A stretch of 64,000 bases of DNA from Paraburkholderia phenazinium (GCF_900141745.1 NZ_FSRM01000002.1:310001-374000); one strand, 5' to 3'. Positions 17,544-27,538 are shown, counted from the stretch's first letter. Program-made: numbers and translations. The notes: generated by a model not told the origin, from the letters alone.

Positions 17544-20167
17544 GCGGCGGCCCTCAGGTCATCAATGGCACGTTGTTTGACGCCGAGGTCGTCCCACAGC
17601 TCCGGATGACAGGTGAACAACAGGATCTGATGGCGCGTTGCTGCGTCGAGCAGGGCGCGCTTCAATGCGTCGCGGCGTGTGCCGTCGGTGTGCACTGCGG
17701 CGTCGTCGAGCATCAACAGCGTGGGACGTCCGGAGGCTTTCAGCAAGTCCGCGTAGGCGAGGCGCGCGAGGATCCCCATCTGTTCGCGAGTACCGAAGCT
17801 GAGGGCATCGAGTGTGTCGATGCGGCCGTCTCGCTGCAACGCGATGGGGCTCAGGTCGTCGCCAAGTTCGAGCGCCGACTGCGGGAACAGACGCTTCAGA
17901 TAGTGCCCGAGCCGTTCCGTCAACGGCGCGCGCAACTGAGCCACCGCCGCATCGCGTTCTTCGACCAGCACCTTGTCGAGCAGGCTCAACGCGCCGGCGC
18001 GCAGACTCAGTTCGGCTTTGCGGCGCTCCATCTGCTCAATCGAGGCGTGCACAGCGGCGAGCCGCTCGCCGAGCCCGGAAGCACCCATGGTTTCCAACTG
18101 GCTGCGCAGTTCGGCGATCCGCACTTGCCGCTCCTGCTGCTCGGTGCGTGCGAGTTCCGCCGACGCGCGATAGCGCTTCACTTCCGCAGCCGGATCGTCG
18201 GTGCGCGCGGCGCCGAGTTCCTGATTGCGTTCGTCGCGCTGCTTCGTCAATGCGTCCACACGTGCGCGCTGTTCGACGATTTTTGCCTGCCATTGCGAAC
18301 GACGTGCGCGGAACGCTTCGTCCTGCAACTGTGCTTCCTTGCGTTGGACCTGTTCGGCAAGCGAGCCACTAGACGCGAGTGCGGTCGAACGCCGCTCGCT
18401 GGCTTGAGCCAACATCCGCGTCGCGGACTCGATCGCCTGGCGTGCCTCATCTGAAGTGCGACGCGCTTCGTCGACGCCTGGAGCACCCGTGACATCGGGC
18501 AATTCGGCAAGACGCTTGTCAGCTGTTTGGTGACGCGCCAGTGCGCTTGCTAACGAAGCACGCAGCGGCTCGATGCCCTTCGGTGCATGCACCGCGAGAA
18601 TCTTTTGCTGGCTCTGCAGATGCGCCACCTGTGCCTTCCATTGTTCATGCCGCGTCTGCGCATCGCTGAGTGAAGCTACGCCCAAGGCTCGCAACAACTC
18701 CGCTTGCTGCGCCTCGGCATCGGACAGTTCCGTACGCAGCGCTGCGAGATCCGATACGCCGGGCACGATGCGCAACTCGCCGACGCCCGGCAGCTCGATA
18801 GTCTGCTCATCGTCGAGCCGCAATACGCCTTCGCCTGTGAGCGTTTCGCCGCCCACCACGATCGCCCCGCCGCTCAACCGATAGTCGATGCGCGTCATCG
18901 CAGCTTCCTTGCGCGCCCGCAGCACACTGATGCGCGATTCAAGCGCTTGCAGCCGCTGCAATTGGGCCACATCGATTTCGAGCGAGGCTGCGCTGCGCGT
19001 CGCGTCCAGCACCGCGGTCTGCGCAGCCTCCGCAGCAGCGATCGAAGTTTCAAGCCGCGCGATCTCGTCCTTGTGCAGCGTGATCTGATTGTTCAATTCC
19101 CGCGCCATCACGGCGGCATTCGCGAGTTCGAGCGCACGGGCTGCAGCATCACTAAACTGCTGGCAACGCGCCACTCCAGCGCTCGCTTGAGCGTGCTCAG
19201 CATCGGCTGTCAGCACCGCCGCCTTCGAACGTTCGAGTTGCTGCCGATCGTTGGCAAGCGTCGCTTCCAGTTCCGCCGCGCTTTGCTCCTGCTGCAACGA
19301 CATGGCCAACTCGACTTCACTGACATGCAGCGTTTGCGCCAGCCCCTGTACGCTACGCTCGAGTTCGGCCAGCGCGGCAGCACGCGCCTGCGCTTGCGCC
19401 GCCTTTTGTTCGTGAGCTTCCCAAGGCCGCTTGCGTTGCGCATCCTCGAACGCTTCCTGCTGCGTCGCGAGACGCGTGAGGTTCTCGTCGAACTGACGAC
19501 GTTGCGCATCGAGCGTGTCGCGTTCGCCCGCGAGCGTAGCCAAAGCCTGCTCAGCTTCAGCAAGCGGACCCGTCGAGCGTTGCGTGCGCGCGGTGAGCAG
19601 TTGCCGCAACTCGCGCTGCACCGCGCCGATCAACACATCTTCGCCGGCCGAGCTGTTACCGCCCGAAAGCTGCGTAAGCGCATCACGCAAATACAGTGCC
19701 GCGTGGCCGCTCGCATCGCGCACGTCATGCGTTTCGCCTTGCTGTACCCACAGCAACCCCGGCACACCGGCCTGATCGGCCTTCATCGCACCACGCGTCG
19801 CACGCGAGAAACCAAGCAGCGCCGCCAGCCGGTCCTCGGCTTCATCCTCGCCGAACACCTGCTGACCGATCCGCAGATCGCAGCGCTGCCGCGTGACGAA
19901 CTGTTTGGCGAGCATGCAGGCGACGCCGTCAAGCGTGAAACTGACTTCCACCGACGGCTGCCCACTCGCCTTTCCCCAAGGCAACAGATCTTTCAGATGC
20001 GAGGCTTTGTAGCGTTCGAGAAACACCGTGCGCACCGCTTCGGCGATCGTGCTCTTGCCCGCCTCGTTCGGTCCGATAAACAGATTTAACCCCGGCTGCA
20101 GATCGCCGATGAACAGACGTCCGCTGAACTGCTTGAATTCCTGGATCGCGATGCTTTCTAGCTTCAT
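17540..20167 (-). CDS. SMC-like ATPase of the YhaN/SbcC type
   Basis: An 875-residue protein with Walker A FIGPNEAGKST (residues 31-41) at the N-terminus, a long helical centre rich in Ala, Gln, Glu and Arg typical of antiparallel coiled coil, and C-terminal ABC motifs: LSFGTREQMGILARLAYADLL as signature and LLMLDDAAVHTD as Walker B/D-loop. Asp-Asp replaces the more common Asp-Glu, as is seen in YhaN/RecF-like ATPases. It should form a Rad50/Mre11-type complex with the nuclease encoded directly upstream. Its genetic fusion to recCBD in one operon points to double-strand-break end processing. Confidence 0.88.
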   Translation of the reverse strand: MKLESIAIQEFKQFSGRLFIGDLQPGLNLFIGPNEAGKSTIAEAVRTVFLERYKASHLKDLLPWGKASGQPSVEVSFTLDGVACMLAKQFVTRQRCDLRIGQQVFGEDEAEDRLAALLGFSRATRGAMKADQAGVPGLLWVQQGETHDVRDASGHAALYLRDALTQLSGGNSSAGEDVLIGAVQRELRQLLTARTQRSTGPLAEAEQALATLAGERDTLDAQRRQFDENLTRLATQQEAFEDAQRKRPWEAHEQKAAQAQARAAALAELERSVQGLAQTLHVSEVELAMSLQQEQSAAELEATLANDRQQLERSKAAVLTADAEHAQASAGVARCQQFSDAAARALELANAAVMARELNNQITLHKDEIARLETSIAAAEAAQTAVLDATRSAASLEIDVAQLQRLQALESRISVLRARKEAAMTRIDYRLSGGAIVVGGETLTGEGVLRLDDEQTIELPGVGELRIVPGVSDLAALRTELSDAEAQQAELLRALGVASLSDAQTRHEQWKAQVAHLQSQQKILAVHAPKGIEPLRASLASALARHQTADKRLAELPDVTGAPGVDEARRTSDEARQAIESATRMLAQASERRSTALASSGSLAEQVQRKEAQLQDEAFRARRSQWQAKIVEQRARVDALTKQRDERNQELGAARTDDPAAEVKRYRASAELARTEQQERQVRIAELRSQLETMGASGLGERLAAVHASIEQMERRKAELSLRAGALSLLDKVLVEERDAAVAQLRAPLTERLGHYLKRLFPQSALELGDDLSPIALQRDGRIDTLDALSFGTREQMGILARLAYADLLKASGRPTLLMLDDAAVHTDGTRRDALKRALLDAATRHQILLFTCHPELWDDLGVKQRAIDDLRAAA

Positions 20168-21282
20168 GCAGGCCTCGCTTCACGCTGAAACTGGGCAAGC
20201 AGCAATAGCGCTTCCGCCGCGAGTTTCGCCTGCTGCGGGTCGGCCTGCAGATCGCGTAGACGCGCGACCACTTTGCCAAGGTAGCCGCTTTGCGCACCGA
20301 GCGCGGCGAGGTCGTCCTCAGTGGGCAGCACTTGCAGTTCGCTCATCTCCACGCGTAGTGCACGCACTCGTGCGCGGGCTTCGTCCACGGCGAGGCGTAC
20401 GGCTTCGGCGGAGGCGAGATCGGTCGTGCCACGCACATCCAGCTTAAGCACGTCGGTCGCACCGAGCGCCTGCAGACGCGCTTTCAACGCATCCACATCG
20501 CTCGGCACCACGATCTCCTCTTCCCAACGCAACCAGCGATATTTACCCACAGGCACCGCCTGCACCGACGGCAACGCGCCCGGCTCGTCGAGCGTGACAT
20601 CGAGCATGAAGCCCGGATCGTTGGCGCGGAAGCGGTCCTGCTCATGCGTGCCGGCGTACCACGTGCGAGCGTTCACCTGGAAGTGGCCGTGCCAGTCGCC
20701 CAGCGCGAGATAGTCGAGACGCGCGGTCTCGGCGCGGGTCGGCTCGATGGGATTGGTCGAATCGATTCCTTCCTGCAGGATGCCGCTCACGCTGCCGTGA
20801 GCCAGGGCAACGCGGAAATAATCGGGTGGCGTCGGCGTCTGGTCAAAAAACGCCGTGGTGTCGTCGTAGGTGATGCGCTGCGTAAGCGGCGCGCAGAGGA
20901 ACGCGCACTTCAGCGCGTCGAACTGGACGACGCCCGGTGTCAGCACGACATGCACATTCGCCGGGATACAGTTCAAACGCTGCGCACGCGTCCAGACACT
21001 TTCGACCAGCGCCGCATCGTGATTGCCGGGCAGCATGATCCACGCGCCGGTAAAGCCTGCGAGCGCGCCGAACAGGCGCCGGATGACGGTATCGGAGACA
21101 GTCTGCTGATCGAATACATCGCCGGCCACCAGCACCGCATCGACGCGGCGCGTGGCGGCCTCACTGGCGATCCGGCGCACCGTTCCGAAACGCGCTTCAG
21201 CCAGATGCGCGGCTTCCTCGGCGTCGAACTGGCCGAATTGGGTGCCGATCTGCCAGTCCGCGGTGTGCAGAAATCTGATCAT
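20164..21282 (-). CDS. DNA repair metallophosphoesterase of the SbcD/YhaO/Mre11 type
   Basis: A 372-residue calcineurin-like nuclease. Metal-binding motifs appear in order: FLHTADWQIG (D9), VLVAGDVFDQQ, LPGNHDA and ALGDWHGH. The C-terminal capping domain is long. It is the first gene of the five-gene repair operon and overlaps the next gene, its ATPase partner, by 4 bp. In the Mre11/SbcD family the protein cuts DNA ends and hairpins with ATPase assistance. The start at 21282 has a modest ribosome-binding site (GGGAACTTC). Confidence 0.9.
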   Translation of the reverse strand: MIRFLHTADWQIGTQFGQFDAEEAAHLAEARFGTVRRIASEAATRRVDAVLVAGDVFDQQTVSDTVIRRLFGALAGFTGAWIMLPGNHDAALVESVWTRAQRLNCIPANVHVVLTPGVVQFDALKCAFLCAPLTQRITYDDTTAFFDQTPTPPDYFRVALAHGSVSGILQEGIDSTNPIEPTRAETARLDYLALGDWHGHFQVNARTWYAGTHEQDRFRANDPGFMLDVTLDEPGALPSVQAVPVGKYRWLRWEEEIVVPSDVDALKARLQALGATDVLKLDVRGTTDLASAEAVRLAVDEARARVRALRVEMSELQVLPTEDDLAALGAQSGYLGKVVARLRDLQADPQQAKLAAEALLLLAQFQREARPA

Positions 21283-21389
21283 GAAGTTCCCATTCTATGG
21301 ATGAGCGCAGCTGCGTGCGTCATGGATCATGGATGTTACCGTGACCGCGCCTCGAAACGGAGCCGCCCAGGTCATTTTCGCGGGCATTT

Positions 21390-21420
21390 TTTATACTGAA
21401 ATTCGACAGAAATACAGTAA
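21390..21420 (-). promoter_or_regulatory. Candidate promoter/dyad before the repair operon
   Basis: Read on the minus strand, TATAAA (21395-21390) could be a -10 element about 100 nt before the first operon ATG. Overlapping it is an inverted repeat, TACTG (21394-21398) and CAGTA (21415-21419), with a 16-bp spacer. The half-sites resemble LexA half-sites, but the spacing is wrong for a standard LexA box, so I call only a candidate operator. Confidence 0.3.
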
Positions 21421-21525
21421 CAAAACCTGAAAACGTCGATCTATGCTAGTGCCCGAAACTGGGTGGAGATCAAAAACCCAGTGCATGCCGATGACTCCTA
21501 ACCCCTATTTCCGCAGAGGACTTCG

Positions 21526-22593
21526 ATGCCCCGCCCGATTGTTGCCCGCATTCATCCGGATGCCGTTCGACACAATCTTCAACTGATCCGGCAAAAGACC
21601 CCTGGCTCGCGGGTTTGGGCCGTCGTCAAGGCAAACGCCTATGGGCATGGAATCGAACGCATCTATCCGGGCCTGGCCGATGCCGACGGTATTGCACTGC
21701 TCGACCTCGACGAGGCGGTCCGCGTGCGCGAGCTGGGCTGGACGAAGCCGGTTCTGCTGCTCGAAGGCATCTTCACGCCGGGCGACGTCGCCGTTGCGGA
21801 CGAGCAGCGCCTGAGCGTCTCGGTGCACTGCACGGAGCAGCTCGAACTGCTACGCGCCGCCAAGGTGACACAGCCTGTCAATATCAACCTGAAGATGAAC
21901 TCCGGCATGAACCGCCTGGGCTTCAGACCGGACGTCTACCGGGCCGCCTGGGAACGGGCGCGCGCATCGGAATCGATTGGCAACATCACGCTGATGAGCC
22001 ACTTCGCCAGCGCGGACAATGACGATATCGACTGGCAGGTGGAGCGGTTCGATGCCGCCACCGCCGGGATTCCCGGCGAGCGCAGCCTTGCCAATTCGGC
22101 GGCGGCTCTGTGGCATCCGGGCGCCCATCGGGACTGGGTCAGGCCGGGTATCGTTCTTTACGGTGGCTCGCCGTCGGGCGTGTCGCGCGATGTCGCGGAC
22201 ACCCCGTTGCGCGCGTCGATGAGCTTGACGAGCCAGATCATCGGCACGCAAACGCTGTCTGCGCAGGAGACCGTCGGCTATGGCCGAAAGTTTGCGGCCA
22301 ACGAGGAAATGCGGATCGGCGTGGTGGCCTGCGGCTACGCGGACGGCTATCCGCGGCACGCACCGACAGGAACACCAATCGCCGTGGACGGCACGCTGAC
22401 ACGCGTGGTGGGCCGCGTGTCGATGGACATGCTGACCGTGGATCTCACGCCCTGCCCGGGCGCACATGTCGGGTCGCAAGTCGAGCTATGGGGCGATCAG
22501 GTGAAGATCGACGATGTGGCCGAGGCGTCGGGCACGATTGGGTATGAACTGATGTGTGCCTTGGCGCGCAGGGTGCCCGTTGAAGTGGATTGA
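21526..22593 (+). CDS. alr: Alanine racemase
   Basis: A 355-residue PLP-dependent enzyme interconverting L- and D-alanine for peptidoglycan. The PLP lysine is K35 in [11 protein letters not shown] and the opposite-face catalytic tyrosine is Y252 in [18 protein letters not shown] and the C-terminal [13 protein letters not shown] are also diagnostic. The start follows GCAGAGGACTTCG. It is divergent from the repair operon and convergent with the histidine kinase gene, with 15 bp between the stops. The biosynthetic (alr) versus catabolic (dadX) role cannot be separated; no dadA is nearby. Confidence 0.95.
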   Translation: MPRPIVARIHPDAVRHNLQLIRQKTPGSRVWAVVKANAYGHGIERIYPGLADADGIALLDLDEAVRVRELGWTKPVLLLEGIFTPGDVAVADEQRLSVSVHCTEQLELLRAAKVTQPVNINLKMNSGMNRLGFRPDVYRAAWERARASESIGNITLMSHFASADNDDIDWQVERFDAATAGIPGERSLANSAAALWHPGAHRDWVRPGIVLYGGSPSGVSRDVADTPLRASMSLTSQIIGTQTLSAQETVGYGRKFAANEEMRIGVVACGYADGYPRHAPTGTPIAVDGTLTRVVGRVSMDMLTVDLTPCPGAHVGSQVELWGDQVKIDDVAEASGTIGYELMCALARRVPVEVD

Positions 22594-22608
22594 GCGCCCC
22601 AGGGCGCT
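22593..22608. terminator. Possible bidirectional hairpin between alr and the kinase gene
   Basis: AGCGCCC (22593-22599) and GGGCGCT (22602-22608) form a perfect GC-rich dyad filling the gap between two convergent genes. There is no T-tract on either side, so terminator function is only likely from position. Confidence 0.35.
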
Positions 22609-24090
22609 CTAGGCATGCACTGCGGCGCTGATCGGCAACTCGAAAGAAAACGTCGTCCCGGTGCCACCATCGCGCTCAACCAGACGAATCCGGCTGTGAT
22701 GCAATTGCAGCATGCGTTGAACAATCAGCAGCCCAAAGCCCCCGCCGCGATGCGCCCCGCCCGCGCTGAACGGCCGCTCGAACAGCCCTTCGCGCATCTC
22801 CGGCGGAATACCCGGACCGGTATCGCTGACCATCACCTGCACCTTGCCATCGCGATACGCAAGCTCGACATCAATCGCCCCTTCTGCCGGCGTGTGGCGA
22901 ATCGCGTTATCGAGCAGATTGGTCAGCACACGCTCGATCATCCCCAGATCGGCGCTAACCGCCGGCAAGCGCGGCGGAATGTTGGCCCGCAACTGGATAC
23001 GCCGAGCCTCGGCCGGCAATTCGAATTTCTGGAACACGTCCTGCACCAGATCGACCAGCGAAAAATCCTCCAGCGCCGGCTGCACATTGCCGTGCTCGAG
23101 CCGCGCCAGTTCAAACAGTGCCTGCGCAAGCCGCCCCACCTTGACGCTCTGCGCCAGCGCGATCCCCAGATAGCGCTTGCGTTCCACGTCGCTCAGCGTA
23201 TCCGCCTTGAGCGATAGCGTTTCGAGGTAGCCGTGCAGCGAAGTCAGCGGCGTGCGCAGATCATGCGAAATGTTGGCGAGCAGTTCGCGCCGCTGCTGAT
23301 CCTGCCGCGTCAGTGCACGCCACTGTTCGCCGATGCGATCGGCCATCTGCGTGAAAGTGGCCTCCAGTACGGCGATTTCATCGCGCCGCCCCGCCGACGA
23401 AGAGCGCGGCACCTTCGGCTGCGTATCCGGCTCACCGTTGGCATCGAACTGGCGCATCGCCTCGGTCAAACGCCGCAATGGCCGTGTGATGAAGCCAAAT
23501 GCCATCAAACCTGCCACGAGGCATAGCAGCGCCACCAGGGCCATCGACCACAGCGTCGTCCGCAAAACCGAGCTTGCGGCCACGCGCGCCGCGAGCTGGT
23601 CGTGCGCTTCGCCCTGCAGCACGACATAGATGTAGCCCGAAGGCGGCTGCCCGGCCGTTTGCAATGGCGCGGCGCTGAACACCTTCCCCCCATCGAGGCT
23701 GCGCGGGTCGTCACCGAGGATCGGCAACGCATCGCCGGCAATGAAGCGTCGGACCGGCGCGAGGTCGATCTGCTGGCGCTTGACGCGTCCGGCGGGGGCA
23801 TCATCGCCCTTGATGCGCCCCTCGTTGTCAAGCAGATAGACCTCGACGCTCGGATTGACTGCCATCAACTGGCCGAACAGTTGCCGCACGGCGTCGGGTC
23901 GCAGGCCATTGGCATCCATCAGTGTCGCGCTGCCGGCAATGTGTGCGGCAAGGTCGCGCGAGAGGCCCTGCACGACTTCCTTCTCATGCAGGTCGCTGGA
24001 GCGAATCTGCAGCCACGCGGACGCGCCCGAACAGGCGAGCAACAGCACCGAGAAGACGATCAGGAGCCGCTGGGTAAGCGTTAGGTTCAC
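22609..24090 (-). CDS. Two-component sensor histidine kinase
   Basis: A 493-residue membrane kinase: TM1 at about residues 8-26, a periplasmic sensor region (about 30-178), TM2 at about 179-200, HAMP, HisKA with phospho-acceptor H276 in NISHDLRTPLTSLHGYLE, and an HATPase domain with N-box NLLDNAIRHTP and DTGPGIPPEMREGLFERPF. Its ATG overlaps the response regulator stop by 4 bp, so the two form a coupled operon. The regulator gene is divergent from the msrB-dipZ-msrA set, which makes periplasmic oxidative stress a reasonable but unproven signal. Confidence 0.93.
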   Translation of the reverse strand: MNLTLTQRLLIVFSVLLLACSGASAWLQIRSSDLHEKEVVQGLSRDLAAHIAGSATLMDANGLRPDAVRQLFGQLMAVNPSVEVYLLDNEGRIKGDDAPAGRVKRQQIDLAPVRRFIAGDALPILGDDPRSLDGGKVFSAAPLQTAGQPPSGYIYVVLQGEAHDQLAARVAASSVLRTTLWSMALVALLCLVAGLMAFGFITRPLRRLTEAMRQFDANGEPDTQPKVPRSSSAGRRDEIAVLEATFTQMADRIGEQWRALTRQDQQRRELLANISHDLRTPLTSLHGYLETLSLKADTLSDVERKRYLGIALAQSVKVGRLAQALFELARLEHGNVQPALEDFSLVDLVQDVFQKFELPAEARRIQLRANIPPRLPAVSADLGMIERVLTNLLDNAIRHTPAEGAIDVELAYRDGKVQVMVSDTGPGIPPEMREGLFERPFSAGGAHRGGGFGLLIVQRMLQLHHSRIRLVERDGGTGTTFSFELPISAAVHA

Positions 24091-24836
24091 GGTGTGTCCT
24101 TCGGCTTGGAGTCTTGGGAAGAAGCCCCTTCAGAAGGCGCCACGAGCTTGTAGCCGTGCCCCCAGACGGTCAGGATGCGCGAAGGCTGCGCCGGATCGGC
24201 TTCGATCTTCGCGCGCAGCCGGTTGATGTGCGTGTTGACCGTGTGCTCATACCCCTCGTGCTGATAACCCCAGACGGCGTTCAGCAGATCCATCCGCGAA
24301 AACACCTTGCCCGGGTGCTGGGCGAAGAAGTACAGCAGATCGAATTCGCGCGGCGTCAGCTCGATACGGCGGCCATCGACGGCTGCTTCGCGCGTCAACG
24401 GGTCGATCGTCAAACCGGCGGTCTGCAATGTACCGGCGTCGATCCGCGAGTCTTTCGCCATTGCATCGACGCGTCGCAGCAGCGCCTTCACCCGCGCCAC
24501 CAGTTCGAGCACGGAGAACGGCTTGGCGAGGTAGTCGTCGGCGCCCAGTTCCAGGCCAAGAATCCGGTGCACTTCGCTCGAACGCGCGCTGGTGATGATG
24601 ATCGGCGTGTAGCGCGTCATCGCACGGGCCCGCCGGCAGATTTCCAGGCCGTCGACGCCGGGCAGCATCAGGTCCAGAATCAAGGCATCCCAGCCGCCCT
24701 GCTCGAGCAGCCGCAGGCCCTCGTTACCGTCCGCGCTATGCACGACTTCGTAGCGTTCGTCGCGCAGATGCAGGCTCAAAACGTTGGCAATGTCGACATC
24801 GTCCTCGACGATCAGTACGCGCTTCGGATGATCCAT
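24087..24836 (-). CDS. OmpR-family response regulator paired with the adjacent kinase
   Basis: A 249-residue regulator. The receiver has acidic residues 11-13, phospho-acceptor Asp55 (LILDLMLPG) and Lys in DDYLAKPF. The C-terminal winged helix shows LTPREFDLLYFFAQHPGKVF and HTVNTHINRLRAKIE, followed by a flexible Ser/Lys tail. It is the first gene of the two-gene regulator-kinase operon. About 200 bp separate its start from the divergent msrB start, so it may act on both promoters. Confidence 0.93.
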   Translation of the reverse strand: MDHPKRVLIVEDDVDIANVLSLHLRDERYEVVHSADGNEGLRLLEQGGWDALILDLMLPGVDGLEICRRARAMTRYTPIIITSARSSEVHRILGLELGADDYLAKPFSVLELVARVKALLRRVDAMAKDSRIDAGTLQTAGLTIDPLTREAAVDGRRIELTPREFDLLYFFAQHPGKVFSRMDLLNAVWGYQHEGYEHTVNTHINRLRAKIEADPAQPSRILTVWGHGYKLVAPSEGASSQDSKPKDTP

Positions 24837-25034
24837 AAGGGCTTCAAACGCCTGTCAGGCGGTGGTTGGAGGGGTGTTCGGCCATAGCAGCGCAGGAACG
24901 CCGCGTTGCCCCCATTGTGCAAAATTTCCAGCCGGCGAGTTATCACATTTAATTTAACTTTCTGTGAGGACTTCGACACCGCCTCCGTCCTAGTATGGCG
25001 CCACTATCCTCAGACTGGCACCAAGGAGCATCTC

Positions 25035-25547
25035 ATGCAAAGTCGCAGACGTTTTCTGTTCTCGGGCGGCGTAGCCGTAGCGGCGCTGGCCGCCGTCAGC
25101 CGTTTGCCGAAGCTGGCCGCGGCGCCGACCGATACCGGCACGCCGGCCAAGGCCTTCGAAGTGACCCATACGGACGTCGAATGGGGCAAATTGCTGACCC
25201 CGGCACAGTACAAGGTACTGCGCGAGGAAGGCACGGAGCGCCCCTACTCCAGCCCATTGAACGAAGAACATCGCACCGGGGTGTTTTCCTGCGCCGGATG
25301 CAAGCTCGACCTGTTCTCGTCGCACACGAAATTCGACAGCCATACCGGCTGGCCGAGCTTCTGGGCGCCGCTCGATCACGCCGTGGACAAGCGCGAGGAC
25401 AGCTCGTTCGGCATGTCGCGCACGGAAGTGCACTGCCGGCGCTGCGGCGGGCATCTGGGCCACGTCTTCGACGACGGCCCGAAGCCCACCGGCCTGCGCT
25501 ATTGCATGAACGGCCTCGCCATGGAATTTACGCCGGCCGCTACCTGA
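25035..25547 (+). CDS. msrB: Tat-exported peptide methionine-(R)-S-oxide reductase MsrB
   Basis: A 170-residue MsrB. The N-terminus SRRRFLFSGGVAVAALAAV is a twin-arginine signal, so the enzyme should act in the periplasm. The catalytic Cys is in GLRYCMNGLAMEF; four zinc Cys lie in CAGC and CRRCGGHLGH. It reduces the R-sulfoxide of methionine. The start at 25035 follows AAGGAGCATCTC; a longer frame from 24906 lacks support and would bury the signal peptide. It leads an apparent operon with the DipZ-type protein and MsrA. Confidence 0.95.
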   Translation: MQSRRRFLFSGGVAVAALAAVSRLPKLAAAPTDTGTPAKAFEVTHTDVEWGKLLTPAQYKVLREEGTERPYSSPLNEEHRTGVFSCAGCKLDLFSSHTKFDSHTGWPSFWAPLDHAVDKREDSSFGMSRTEVHCRRCGGHLGHVFDDGPKPTGLRYCMNGLAMEFTPAAT

Positions 25548-25592
25548 ACCCCAGTGGACCAAACATAGGCCAATAACCTTTCTGGACCAGTC

Positions 25593-27476
25593 ATGTTGCT
25601 CATCGTTCTTGCCTACCTTGGCGGCGCCCTGACGATTCTCAGCCCGTGCATCCTGCCGGTGCTGCCGTTCGTCTTCGCGCGCGCCGATCAGCCATTCGTG
25701 CGCAGCGGCCTGCCGCTGCTCGCCGGCATGGCGCTCACGTTCGCTCTCGTGGCGACGCTCGCCGCGGTCGGCGGCGGCTGGGTGACCCAGGCCAATCAGT
25801 ACGGCCGCTGGGTCGCGATTGCGCTGCTCGGCGTGTTCGGCTTGACCCTCCTGTTTCCGCGTTTTGCGGACCATCTGATGCGCCCGCTGGTGAGCGCCGG
25901 CAACCGCCTGTCGAACTTTGCCCAGGCCGATGGCCAGCAGGTGCGGGCAGGTTCGTCGTTCCTGCTCGGGATCGCCACCGGACTGCTGTGGGCACCGTGC
26001 GCGGGTCCGATTCTCGGTCTGGTGCTGACGGGTGCGGCGCTGCGTGGCGCGAGCGTTGGCACTACCCTGCTACTGGTTGCCTATGCAGCCGGCGCGGCTA
26101 CCTCGCTGGCGGTGGCGCTGCTGATCGGCGGACGCGTGTTTACGGCGATGAAGCGCTCGCTGGGCGCAGGAGAATGGGTCCGTCGTGGGATCGGCGCGGC
26201 GATGCTGTGCGGTGTGGTTGCGATTGCGCTGGGTCTCGACACGGGCGTGCTGACACGCGTGTCCACGGTGGCGACCGGCGGTATTGAACAGAAGCTGGTC
26301 GACCGGCTTGCGCCCCGCACGACGACGGCGATGGCGGCGGCCAACCCCCTCGCTGCTTCGGGCACGATGGCTGCCTCTTCCGACAACGACGTGGTCACCA
26401 CAGGCAACGCGATGGTCGCGACGTCGGGCAGCATGATGGCGAAGTCATCCGGCGGCATGCTGCGCGCAGCACAACCCGTTAGCGAAAACGCACCGCCGTT
26501 GCCTGTCGAAGGCCAGTTGCCGTCGCTCAACGGCGCGGTCCAGTGGCTCAACTCGCCCCCTCTGACTGCCCAGAGCCTGCGCGGCAAGGTCGTACTGGTC
26601 GACTTCTGGACGTACTCGTGCATCAACTGCCTGCGCTCGCTGCCATATGTCAAGGCATGGGCCGAAAAGTACAAGGATCAAGGACTCGTCGTGATCGGTG
26701 TGCACGCCCCGGAATTCGCCTTCGAACGCAATATCGACAACGTGAAGAAAGCCACACATGACCTCGGTATCGACTATCCGGTGGCGATCGACAACAACTA
26801 CGCCATCTGGCGCTCGCTGAACAACGAATACTGGCCGGCGCATTACTTTGTCGATGCACAGGGACGCATCCGCTATCACCACTTCGGCGAAGGCGACTAT
26901 GCGGAGTCGGAGAAGGTCATCCAGCAGTTACTGGCTGAAGCAGGGCACGCGAACGCGACCAGCGTCCCGACGGGTTTGACCAGCACCAGCGTCATGGGCG
27001 TGGAAGCAGCGGCCGACAACTCGGATATGAAGTCACCGGAAACGTATATCGGTTACTCGCGTGCCGAGAACTTCGCTTCGCCTGGCGGCGAAGCAGAAAA
27101 CAGGTCGCATACGTACGCGGCCCCCACACAGCTCTCGCTCAACGAGTGGGGTCTCGATGGCAAGTGGCGGGTCGGTGAAGAGCACGCGACGCTCGCCGCA
27201 GCGTCCGGTGGCATCGTCTATCGCTTCCATGCGCGCGATCTGCATCTGGTGCTCGGTCCGGACAAAGACGGCAAGCCTGTGCGGTTCCGCGTCAGCATCG
27301 ACGGCGCCGCGCCTGGGGCAGCACATGGCAGCGACGTGACGGCCGACGGCACAGGCACGGTGACGGAGCAGCGGCTCTATCAACTGGTGCGGCAGACCGG
27401 CGACGTCAAGGATCACACCTTCTCGATCGAGTTTCTGGACCCGGGTGTCGAAGCTTATTCATTTACGTTCGGCTGA
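25593..27476 (+). CDS. DipZ-type thiol transfer protein (CcdA + thioredoxin + C-terminal domain)
   Basis: A 627-residue three-part protein. The N-terminus is a CcdA/DsbD-like membrane domain of about six helices with Cys in LSPCILPVLPF and WAPCAGPILG. After a low-complexity Met/Ser/Ala linker (about 235-300) comes a TlpA-like thioredoxin domain with the active site SCINC in DFWTYSCINCLRSLPYVK. The last ~130 residues form the carbohydrate-module-like C-domain typical of mycobacterial DipZ. It should carry electrons from cytoplasmic thioredoxin across the membrane. Lying between msrB and msrA, it is the natural reductant supply for both. Confidence 0.9.
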   Translation: MLLIVLAYLGGALTILSPCILPVLPFVFARADQPFVRSGLPLLAGMALTFALVATLAAVGGGWVTQANQYGRWVAIALLGVFGLTLLFPRFADHLMRPLVSAGNRLSNFAQADGQQVRAGSSFLLGIATGLLWAPCAGPILGLVLTGAALRGASVGTTLLLVAYAAGAATSLAVALLIGGRVFTAMKRSLGAGEWVRRGIGAAMLCGVVAIALGLDTGVLTRVSTVATGGIEQKLVDRLAPRTTTAMAAANPLAASGTMAASSDNDVVTTGNAMVATSGSMMAKSSGGMLRAAQPVSENAPPLPVEGQLPSLNGAVQWLNSPPLTAQSLRGKVVLVDFWTYSCINCLRSLPYVKAWAEKYKDQGLVVIGVHAPEFAFERNIDNVKKATHDLGIDYPVAIDNNYAIWRSLNNEYWPAHYFVDAQGRIRYHHFGEGDYAESEKVIQQLLAEAGHANATSVPTGLTSTSVMGVEAAADNSDMKSPETYIGYSRAENFASPGGEAENRSHTYAAPTQLSLNEWGLDGKWRVGEEHATLAAASGGIVYRFHARDLHLVLGPDKDGKPVRFRVSIDGAAPGAAHGSDVTADGTGTVTEQRLYQLVRQTGDVKDHTFSIEFLDPGVEAYSFTFG

Positions 27477-27538
27477 AGCCGGGCGCGATGTCGATACGTT
27501 TGCAGTACCCAACACTTAAGACTTAACAGGTGATCATC

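Noticed and set aside
18704..20089. 461-codon plus-strand frame opposite the YhaN-like gene
   Set aside because: It is a composition-driven shadow; the minus strand has complete ABC motifs.
21394..21419. LexA (SOS) box before the repair operon
   Set aside because: The TACTG/CAGTA half-sites look right but are 16 bp apart instead of the expected spacing, so it is kept only as an unnamed dyad.
24906..25034. 43-codon N-terminal extension of msrB
   Set aside because: It would place the twin-arginine signal inside the protein, and a strong ribosome-binding site marks 25035.
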